NCBI GenBank assembly: GCA_002633025.1
Contig: NMRB01000042.1
Span: forward strand, 283,170 to 347,169
Reading direction: 5' to 3'
Source of the DNA: Notospermus geniculatus
Taxonomy: Eukaryota > Nemertea > Pilidiophora > Heteronemertea > Lineidae
DNA length: 64,000 nt
Of the stretch, positions 14,501-24,900 are shown piece after piece. The translations under genes were made by a program, and so were the position numbers. Numbering within the stretch: the stretch's first letter is position 1; each line of letters begins with the position of its first letter. A model generated the notes under the pieces. It was not told the DNA's origin. It worked only from the letters and a program-made list of their open reading frames with translations, and ran no database searches.

Positions 14501-16852
14501 TAGCCAAGTACAACATAGCTTAAATCTGCATTGAAATCTGTTGAGTTGGGTTCTTTTAAAAAATCTGCAACGTTCTCACCAAAACAAATCTCTGATAAAA
14601 TATGCCAAATATGTTAACAACAATACTGAGTAGTAATAATAAATTCAAGGACGACATTCTTCCTTGAAGTCACTATAAAAGTTGGCTTGTACCTACTACA
14701 TACATGTAGCATGACTTGCTTCTAAATAAAGAATACCACCACAGAGTGACAAACGAAAACTGTTTGGAAATGAACATGATAATACTAATAGCAGATCAAA
14801 GAAAGTGTCATCTTCCAACACATGAAACTTCTGAAGCTTTAGGCTGATCTTCAGCTTATCTTCAAGGGTGTGCTATCCATTTCAAAATATTTCACACTTT
14901 TAAACTCACATTTGCATAATTCTTACTAGCACACTGTCAATACAGATCATGATAATCTTTCACAGGTTCTGATGTCGACACATCAAGGTCGGTGTTTTGA
15001 AGTGAAAGCAAATGATAAAGCTGGATGATCTACATGTATCACCAGGTAGAAATTGAAACTATCTGTGATGAGCATACCAGCGAGAACATACTGGAGCATA
15101 ATCATGTCTAGTTGTTTCAGAGGTGACAAGAGGTTGAGCTTGATGGTTCATAACAATGCTCTTAGTCTTATCTTGTCATGATTGTTTCTAATTGCGAGGC
15201 ACAGCTTTAGAAGGCGAGTGCTTTGAAAAGCTGCCGAATTGGCTTCGTTTCATTTCTTAGTCTAAGTTTACTCAGGAAATGGTTAACCAACCCATCCCCT
15301 TATCTCCAAGTGATAATATTCAAACATCTAATCTGAAGTTGGTGCTTTCGCTAATAACAGGTGCTTGTAGGGTTGATCCAGGTAATGAAAAACATGCGCC
15401 TTTTACAATTGGAGGTGGTGTTGAGATGAGACTACATGTACACTACATAGCGTCTGATCAATTCTCTTCATCAATAATTCACAGGAGATGTTCTCAGTCT
15501 CAGCTGATACACAAGACAGCGGGAGAGAAGTATAAGTGAAACATCTCTGAGACTACTTTTGGCTCCAGTATGTCACTCGAAAATGTTTGGCTCTGGGTGT
15601 GGATTAGTCTGCTCAACTAAATTAGGAGGCAACTTGCAAATGCACTAAAGAATTGCCTGACAGTATCACACAACGAACATGGAACATCAGAATCTGATAT
15701 CAGTTAGCGGAGATAATTATTAGAACAGAGGAAATTCAGGTTTTCATTCAAGGCAAAATTTCCGCTTCTGTATTTCAATATCTAAATCAAAAGTATCTGA
15801 AGTCAGTCCTAGATAAGCACTCCTTTTGTCTGATAGGTGTTCGCTGAATTCAGATACTGGATATCACGAGAACGGCGAAAATATCGAAGACATTCTTGAG
15901 ATTTGCTATTATCACCATTTTGTCTGGATATTTTGTAGACTTATTTTCTCTTGCAACAACATGTTGAATGGGGGTATAATCTGGCGATGTTTGGATGCTG
16001 ATACTGATTTGCCAAAAGCAGGGATTCAACTTTTCATGTTTTTGTGATTTCCCATGATTTTGATATTTTGCAATTATTTATGAAGTGACTGGGTCGAAAG
16101 TGATTTTTTTGCTGGAGTTGATTTAGGATCTTGTTGTCTATCTGATCCAATGGTGATAATCACGTAATAGCAAATCTCAAGAAATATGTCAAATTTCGAT
16201 ATTTTCGCCGTTCTCATGATATCCAGGATCTGAATTCAGCAAAAACCTATCAGACTAGAGGGGTGCATATCTAGCATGTCTAGGGCTGACTTCAAATACT
16301 TTTGATTTAGATATTGGAATACGGAAGCGGAAATTTTGCCTTAAATGGAAACTTGAGTTCCCTCTGTTCTAATAATTACCCAGTATGTCCACTACTATAC
16401 ATGTTTCTGGTAACAACCTTCATAATGGTCTTACTGTCTTCGACAACATTCACGACACAAAGTAATAACAGACGCAAGTCTTGGTGATATACAACATACA
16501 CTGTAAAAGGTCTGGGGTTACTTACTGTTAACAACCAACGCAACCCTATCAGCAAGTCCATCATAGGCACATTCGTACATCCCACTATCATTCCACTGGA
16601 CTGACCGCAGGTGTAACACATAACTCCCAGAATCATCCTTATGCCGACATTCCGACAAATTGAAAGTTCTGTGGAAGAGCTGATTAACATGGCAGTTTTC
16701 TGTGATAGGTTGCTGATATTTCCCAAGTGCTTTCCAATACACAGGAAGATCAGGGTTTTCCTTATTCTTAACTGAGCAGTTCACCTCTGTGTTGTATCCT
16801 TCATTTACTGTAGAAACGGACGGTTTGACTGTTAACACCAGACTGCTGCAGA
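8595..16852 (-). CDS. Immunoglobulin-superfamily protein, partial (three internal exons)
   Basis: Three minus-strand exons join in phase: 16852-16526, 13471-13281 and 8832-8595. The first encodes a complete Ig domain: a cysteine in EVNCSV, a tryptophan in VYWKAL, then a typical D-S-G-M-Y-E-C F-strand. The second and third share one Ig domain: LNCTTG and IRWKV lie in exon 2, and the matching YSCIASN lies in exon 3, after an intron of about 4.4 kb. Donors are GTAAGT, GTAGGT and GTAAGC; acceptors end in CAG. Domain 1 also has additional cysteines. The protein should be extracellular or a cell-surface receptor; N-glycosylation sequons are present (for example NCS, NCT, NVT). I could not find the signal-peptide exon, which should lie between 16.9 and about 18.8 kb, and the family (IL-1R-like, FGFR-like or other) cannot be fixed. 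The Ig calls are firm; gene extent is not. Confidence 0.62.
10807..10971. mobile_element. Fold-back (hairpin) miniature element
   Basis: A 165-bp stretch folds back on itself almost end to end. The left end AATTGATACC is matched by GGTATCAATT on the right. Inside, CTCACCAAACCCGC pairs with GCGGGTTTGGTGAG and GACCTAAACCC with GGGTTTAGGTC, around a GC-rich loop near 10888. It carries no credible protein, and the open frames crossing it are by-products. It lies in the intron between the two halves of the second Ig domain. No target-site duplication is obvious, so its transposon class is unknown. Confidence 0.7.
14159..14447. mobile_element. Miniature inverted-repeat element with TTAACCC ends
   Basis: The left end TTAACCCAATAGAGCC and the right end GGCTCCATTGGGTTAC are imperfect inverted copies of each other. 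The interior is built of GGCGG-rich motifs (GGCGGTTTATGGCGG, GGCGGTTTAGGGCGG) with no reading frame. The left flank is TTAA and the right TTAC, which would fit a decayed piggyBac-type TTAA target. It lies in the intron between the first and second Ig exons. Confidence 0.5.
15714..16378. mobile_element. Long fold-back element with arms of about 210-230 bp
   Basis: Two long arms are inverted copies. The left arm (15714 to about 15922) begins TAATTATTAGAACAGAGG, and the right arm (about 16150 to 16378) ends CCTCTGTTCTAATAATTA. Shared internal blocks include GCAAAATTTCCGCTTC, AATATCTAAATCAAAAGTAT and ATTTTCGCCGTTCTC. The loop of about 230 bp is AT-rich and non-coding. The element ends about 150 bp from the first Ig exon. 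Transcribed in either direction it would form a strong RNA hairpin. No clear target duplication was seen. Confidence 0.72.
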
Positions 16853-18901
16853 CTGAAAATACATATAGGCTATGATTACATAAATGTGGGGTGACAAGGC
16901 TGGATAATACTCAGGTAAATGGTCAAAATTCATGCAAGCCAATCTGTGGCACTGCATGGTGACACAAATGAATCTGAATTCTTGCAGCTTGGGCTGACAA
17001 AGTGTTCATCGTTGCACTTCAATCTGGTGACAAGTTGGACAACCTAAACCAATGACATCACATGCAGACTGCAGGATAAAAGACAAGGTTCACTACATTC
17101 CAAGATGGTATGTATCATAACATCTGACAAGCTGCTGAAAAAAAACATGAAAAATTACTGTCTGTTGAGAAATCGTGCATAAGGCAATCAGGCCTAGCCA
17201 ATGACTCGATTTAATGGGAGTACATTTGTAGGCCTAACAGCTTGGCCTAGGCCTATGCCATGTACATAAAAATGTAAAGTTCTACAGAAGTTTGTAGGCC
17301 TACCGCGCCAGTAGGCCCTAACTCAGCCATCACACCAGCAGAAAGGACCGCTGGGACTGACGAACGCTGTCCTTAACAAAGAGATGTCCTATTTACAGAG
17401 GTCAAAATGAATAGAAATGATCAATTTGGAACTAAACTTTATGTCCTTAGCTAGAGAGGTAGTCATGACAAGGTGTCCTCCTGTCCTGATTTACCTGATT
17501 TACCTGATCTTCAGGGTTAGGAAGACAATTACCAGACATGACAGACAGCAGACAGACAGGTGTCCGTTATTGCCGTTTAGGGAGGTTCCACTGTAATTAT
17601 TTACCTACACCCGACTGACAGATGTGCAATGCATTAGGCCTCTGCTATGGCCTATCATGCCTTATGCAGTGTGAGTGAGTGATGATCAGGATGACATCAC
17701 AATCAATGCCGGCATCAGATTGTCAACACTGACAACAGGTCAATGCATGCAATGCCATTGCCAATGGTCATGGAACTGGTAGCTAGCTACAATGTACATT
17801 GCATCAGTTTGAGTATTAGGCCTACAGGCCTACATAGCAGGAGGACTGTACATGTACATTTACCGTTTGGCGTTTACATCAATGACATCACATAGCCTAG
17901 CATGACATGCTAGGCTAGCTAGAAAAACATCCATCAGGACCATGCATCAGCATCAGCATGATCAGTGGCATGCATGGCCATGCAGCAGTACAAAATCAAA
18001 GGAAAATGAATGAATCCTTTCACCATTTTGACGAACAAAGACAATGACTATGATTATATATATAAACACCTTCTGTTAAAACAGCAGTCACAAAAATACA
18101 TATCCTGGTCCCTTGAAAAAACATTGTAAATGAGGGAGGAAGAGGACCCCACTGACAGCAAACCATGCATCAGCCACATGCTGTGTTGCTTCAAAAATGC
18201 GAACTGAGCGGGAAATAAATAGGGCGGAACGCAGAAAATTATATCAAAAAATCTAAGTGATTATCACAGTATATAACCTTACAAATACCAAAACAGTGCA
18301 AAAATTTGCAAATCATATGAACATGATCAATTTGATGGGGAAAATTGGTGCTAAAGATTGTTATTATATGTCATTCCAATGGCCCGCCTGCGTCGTTGTT
18401 TTCCACTAACTCCTAAGGAAGTTCCACATGCATTACGTCACTTTGGGGAATCCCCACTTTATCCCACACACATTTCTCATCATATCATTGGTTGTTTTTG
18501 GCCTAAAATCTTGACACTTTACGAGAAAAATCAATGTGAAAGAAATATATGCGTTTTACATACATCAAGTCATAACAAAACAGATTTGTTTTCTATGACT
18601 CTACCGGTAGGTAGTTTCACTTTTTCTGGCAGCAGCATCAATCAACATGATCAAGGTTCCACCATGTCCATGTCCATAGGCCTACATTGATGCATGACAT
18701 GACATCACATTATGCATGTTGTGTGTCACTTTTTTACACAGCAGTGACAGTGACAGTGGTACCTGGTTACATTATCAGTACAGTAGGCCTAACATATACT
18801 GACAGAGGTGAGATCAAGTGATCAATTGTCTTTTCAGAGGCAGTCTGAAGCCAACTTACTCTTGTGGTTGTAACATATAACAAGAGACGAAGTTCACAGA
18901 C
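16853..18901. other. Intergenic region between the Ig gene and IKK
   Basis: This stretch should hold the 5' end of the Ig gene and the promoter and 5' UTR of the kinase gene, but I could not pick out a signal-peptide exon. It has many TAGGCCTA, CATGCA and TACATGTA words, a 23-bp near-palindrome around 17894-17916 (AGCCTAGCAT/ATGCTAGGCT), and an AT-rich block near 18040-18360. The two genes point away from each other, so part of it may act as a shared promoter; this is inference. Confidence 0.4.
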
Positions 18902-21900
18902 ATGGCTGATGAAGTTGCCCATTGGAGAAAAATTGAAGAACTTGGTTCTGGCGGATTTGGATCTGTGATACTCTTGAAAGATGAGGTGAGACTGAAATCT
19001 TATTAACTTTGCTGCAACCTGCAGTAGAAAGTTGTATGATTTTTGCAGTTCCTGGGTGGCTGACTTTACTAAACAACATTTCAAGACTAACTTATTCTGC
19101 GAAATAATTAATGAAATGTTATTTCACTGCTATTTAGCAGCATGGACTCATATTTTCAATATTCATATTATAAAATTTTACATGTAATTTGCAAATTTCT
19201 TCTTATCAGACAAATGAGAAGTACCTGGCATTAAAGAAAGTAAAATCTGTTGGTGACATTGATGCTGAGAAGAGGACCCGATGGATCAGTGAAGTGACAA
19301 TCATGAAAAAGTTGGACCACATCAATGTTGTCTCTGCCTTTGAGACACCTCCTGGTATAGAAAACTTCATTGGTGATGCTGCTGGATTACCTGTCCTCTG
19401 CATGGAATACTGTTCAGGAGGAAGTCTGAGAAAGGTAATCATGAACATCAAAGTTAGAATATACCCAATGAATCTGCTCTTACAAAGTTAAAAAGTCCAA
19501 ACACACAGCTTCCTGTGCACTACATGTACTGCCTTTTCAATTGTCTCCACCATTGGCATTTGCCTTGACCTACTTGTTAATGGTACTCTTAAATCGGGCA
19601 TCATTTCCTGGATTGTTATAATTAATTTCATTACTGATTGTTATAATGTAATTTCATCATTATGTTGTCAGCTTCTTGGTCAGCCAGAAAATGCGACTGG
19701 TCTGTCAGAGTTCCAAGTCAGAAACCTCACAAGGGATATATCTTCGGCAATTGAATATCTTCACTCAAAACGTATCATCCATCGTGACATCAAGCCAGAC
19801 AATATTGTACTGCAGCCAGAAGATGACAAGGTAGACAATCAAGATAAGAAGCTGTTCTAAACTGATTTTGATCTGAACCTACTAGCTGTAGGTCTGGTGG
19901 GTTTGAGTGTTACCGGTACATTTGATTGCCGAATTTTGCTCATCAGGCACCCCCTTGAAATGTCCTGCACCAGAATCTTGTAGTCGATGTAATTCTGTCC
20001 TGATGTAGCATATTTCCACTAGGTGTCACTCTTTACCATCATGGCCTGAAGCGCACTTGAAGTTGAAGATTTCCAATTTTGCCAAAAAGCTTGATGACGT
20101 CATGCATTTGTCATGTACGTAGGCCTATTGTTTTAGCCTTTGGGATATGACGCAACGATCAAATAAATTGCTGTAAAAATCTTATTTTTGAAAATTTTCT
20201 GCTCATATTTTCACTCCAAGTTCAAAATCACCTCCTAATTCCATTTCTGGTGTTATTTCTGATGTATCTGCTGAGTAATTTTGAAAAAATCTTAGTTTTT
20301 TGAAAAAAATAAAGAAAATTTGGCAAAAATCTTGTTTTATGACATGAACATAGTGGTTACCATGGCAACAGACGTTCATGTATCAAGATATTTTTATACG
20401 TATTCTGAAAGATCTCTTACACTGCTAAAAATAATTCCATTACTGCCATATTCTATCTCCTTTCGTTTGGTCAGGATAACCCTCTAAAGATAAATGGGGG
20501 TGGGGGGTCAAACTATGCCCCCGAAAAACATGTACGTCAAAGGGTTAACATGAGATCTCTACAGTTTGTCCTGGCTTGTATTACTCCATGCATAAACCAA
20601 GGTGCACATGATGATTTATCGCAGCAATGCTTTACATACATATATCTTGACAGGCATTGGAGAATTCCTTTGTTCTTTCAGGTCATCTACAAGTTGATTG
20701 ATTTAGGCTACGCCAAGGAGTTGAATGAAAAGAACCTCTTGTACTCGCTAGCAGGTACTAAGTATTATCTGGTAAGTGCTTCAGGATCTCTTCAGTTCAT
20801 TTCTTACGTCAGTTTCAAATTATGAGAAATTCTTAATTACCAAACTCTTGACTGCCACAAAGTTATGGCCATATCATTTAATATACCAAACCATGTACCC
20901 TTCACTTCAGGCTCCTGAGTTGTTGATGGTACAGAGGCAATACACAGGCACAGTAGATTTCTGGTCGTTTGGGATCACAGTGTTTGAAATCATAACTGGT
21001 ATGCGTCCATTCCTCTCATCCTTTGCTGACGACCTGTACAACTGGTAAGGTTTGAGCTCATTTCATTGCATGTTGCAATTTTATGGGTTCTGGATACAAA
21101 TATGTTAGGCTGGTGTTCTATTTTGTTTTCATCAAAGGTAACTTCAGTTCTTATAATGTATTATAGAAAATATGGGCTTATCAATCTGGCCAAGTTTTTG
21201 GGGGTGGGTATTGTGTGTACTTTAATATACCGGTACCCATTTAATACCCGCCTTTCTCTAAATTTTTTAGGCACAACTTCGTCAGTAGAAAACAGGATAC
21301 CCATATCTTCATCGAGCAGCAAGGAGACCGTGTGTTATATTCTACCAGAATACCAAAACCAAATAACCTCTGTCGTCCATTTGCCTCTTACATGGAAGAG
21401 TTTTTGAGATCAGTGTTGAAATTTGAACCACAGAACAGGGGAGGTGGGCCAACTAGCTGTTTTGAATTTCTGAGAGAAAAGCTGAGTCAACAGGTATACA
21501 CATTTGATATTAACGGTATTATAATGGCAGGTCTCTCCCAAACTCCATGTGTGTGTGCCTGATTCGCCATGAATACAGATTTGTCATGTATCTAGTTGTG
21601 GATACACAGAAAGATGCAGGACAAAGTTTATAAGGGAAGCAAAGGAAGCAAGATCTCCTGCTCCCCTCAATAAATATGCTTCTTATTGCAGATTATCCAC
21701 ATCTTCTCCGTTCCTACCAATGAGCTGCTGTCTTATCCTGTCAATGACAAAGTCAGGATGCTTGATCTCAAGAAAAATAGTATTGAAAAAGAGAGCAAGA
21801 TTCCAGTAGATGATCAGGAGTTATTGTTGCCGTCAGGACAAACACCAGAGAATAGCAAATCTGCTGCCAACTATTTGGCTGAGCCAGTGAGTCTCACTTG

Positions 21901-24900
21901 TTATGTGATTTATAGATGTAGAATAAAGGATCGTTGTCAATGATAATTAGAGAAACTAGTTACACCCACATCTTTCATTGGACATTCCTTATATCATCAG
22001 TTATATCATCAGTCATATTTATATCATCAGTCATATTTTTTGCACGGATCCATTTTGCTTGGTACATGACATTTTCCTGTTGACAATTTACGTGTAGGGT
22101 CTTGAAGAGGAGTCATTAGTCTTCCTGTTCAGCAGACAAGAACTGCCGAGTGGTTTCAAAAGAAAGGAGATACCGCTTCCACAGCTCGTTCCAAATTTGC
22201 TTAAGAATCCCAAGAACCTCTGTGCATATCAGGTGGGTTTCTCCAACTACATGTACTTTTAAACATAAAGTCCGAACATTAACAACATTTTGTGACTCAT
22301 ATGTCGACCCAGTTTCTGTTATCTTGAACATTGCAATCATGAGATGTATCTCTTTGAAAATCAGCGTTAGAGTTTTACAGTATTGTGGGCTGAAATTCCC
22401 ACTCCCATCAACACGTGTTTCTTCTATTGAAGGACCAGAAGAAGATTTGGAGCCATGCTGTACACTACTGTCAAGCACTGGCCAAGAATTACAACCGCTT
22501 ATTACAGGCTCAAAAGGCTGCAATGTAAGGATTTCCACTGCTTTGGAGAAAATTAATCCAAAATGACATGAAATGACATTTTCATTAGTTAAAGATACAA
22601 CACAAGATGTTTGTTTTCTTTGTACCTTTTGGACAACACATAACTCTTTCTGATTTGGTTTGCTTTTTAATAGGCTGAGCCTACTCAGAGAGAACATGGT
22701 GTTCACCAAGTATGCCACGAAGATGGAACTGGCCAAGAGTCGACTGGCTGCCAAGTTAGAATTCTTCAGGTTCAGTCACGAATTCGACATGGAGAAGTAT
22801 CATGCACAGTTCACTGATGCTACAAGTCTCCGAATAAGTGAGTAGAATCTGAATGATGTCATGGGAAAAGATACCAGTTGAAATCTTCATTCCTGAAAGT
22901 CCATTTTTCGTCCTGAAATGGCTAATGTTATCTGATTACTGAGCAATGTTGCCATCTCGATTTTCAGCATCGGACAACATGATACGCTCATGGGAAAAGA
23001 TGATGGAAAAAGCAAATGCTCTTGATGATGTTGTAAGTACATGTATGAGTAACACATGTCATCATTTTCAACATTTTTGAACATTCAAAGTGATAGACAA
23101 TAATGTCCCTTTTAAATTTCAAATTCCAAAGCCAAATTTCTAACAAGATGACATTGTAAATGTCGTATGGTTCCCGATGTACAGGTTCGGACATGACATG
23201 ACGTATGACATGACATATGATATGACATGACATGACATGACATATGACACATGACATGACACATGACATGACATGTGATATGATATGACATGACATGTGA
23301 TATGATATGAACACCAAATTTCAAGTTTGTAACCCAAGCGGTTTAGAAACGTGCCACCCCTGTTAACGACGACGACGGACGACGACGACGACGACGACGA
23401 CGGACGACGACGGACGACGGACGACACACCATGGGAGAAGCTCACCTCACAGAGGTGAGCTAAAAACGTAGTTCGTTACAGCAGGAAGAACTGAAAGTGC
23501 AAATCTGGATTTTTGCCAACTTGGAAAGGAACCTTGCGTCAGGGCCTACGTGACATCGTACACGGTGGTAGGTAATGTCTTTTTGACGGCAAAATCTTCA
23601 TACGACCTCCACACTGTTCAAAGTCACTGCCAATGTACCACTGCTTCAATTCCATCAACGTATATCAATAAACCAGATGGCCGCGGACTCTGATGACCCC
23701 CGACGGAGCCTAACGCCACCGGTGTGGCTTGTTGGTCAAATACCAGGTCACTGACGTCTTCAATCGGCCGTCACATCCCCGCCGCCACAGGCATAATAAT
23801 GTCCCGCTATTTGTATAAATAATGAACAGCTTTTACCGCCGCACAGGAAGTAATTACACAAGGCTCGGCTGAGACGATACTTCCTCGCGATCTCTCGGGG
23901 GCCAGAAAGAGGGCAATAAGTTTGCTCCGTAAATTGAGATCGTCATAAAAAGTGTTTGTCTTTGAGATAGCAGCAGCAGTAATTGGATTCATCGAGATGG
24001 GATCAGGTCCTTCATCCTTGATTAAGTAGGACGTTCTGATGCACTATTCTAGGAATCTGACATGAATGTAGGAGGACACCTGCATGATGATGATCCAGCC
24101 CAGGCCATATTGGATTTCATTCCCAGATCTACGTCCGTCGCATGGGACAGTAAGCTGTGGTGCCTTGTACCTTGTGTCTTTGTAAGGGCCGTGGTGCCTT
24201 GTACCTTGTGTCTTTGCAAGGGCAAGTAAAAGACCCCATCCAAGTGAGGAACATGAGTAGCTTGAGATGGCCTCTTCTGTACTTACCAGGGCCAATAATG
24301 CTACGGCTTCGGCACTGACGAAAAATCATACATGATGAAAAAACCTACATGATGATGTCTTGAGGAGGCAACCTAAAGAGCATGTGTGGGAAACTTCCAT
24401 TCTGATGGAGAAGGAAACCTACATTGTGGCATCATGGATCAGCAGACAGCATCTTATGCACAGCAGACGGCATCTTCCTCAAGAGTTTTCTTCAATCAGG
24501 TGATGTTTAGGGGAATGTGTTTGAATAAATGTTGTTCATTTTACCAGTCCAGACAAGTTTTTCTTCAAATTCAAAACTTGCAGTTCACCTCACACAGGGC
24601 GACATCAAATTTGCCGGCTGAATGACTACGCCGGTATTGAACGAGAAATGGCACCGTACCAGAAATGGAGAGCAATACACAGCATCAGATATCTGACAAA
24701 AGTGTACAAAAATACGCCAGGATATCGAAAAATCCACGAAAAACTCTAAACAGCAAATGAGAAAGAGATTACATTCTGTGATCAAAAGGTGACGAGGAAT
24801 AATGAACCCCGGGCGTTTTCCAAGGATCATGTCGCTGGAGATTATTGGAGAAGGGTGGATTCCAGCGACAGACCAGCGTGTTTTGTTCGTTTTGAAACAA

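Noticed and set aside
20100-20550. CAAAGGGTTAA near 20535 as the right end of another TTAA-flanked element
   Set aside because: No convincing inverted partner was found to the left in the same intron.
22116-22754. Minus-strand open frame of 212 codons, the longest in the area
   Set aside because: It lies across three plus-strand IKK exons and their introns, has no recognisable domain, and is antisense to strongly supported coding sequence.
23112-23445. Overlapping minus-strand frames with many Cys, His and Ser
   Set aside because: They are translations of the ATGAC and ACG simple repeats.
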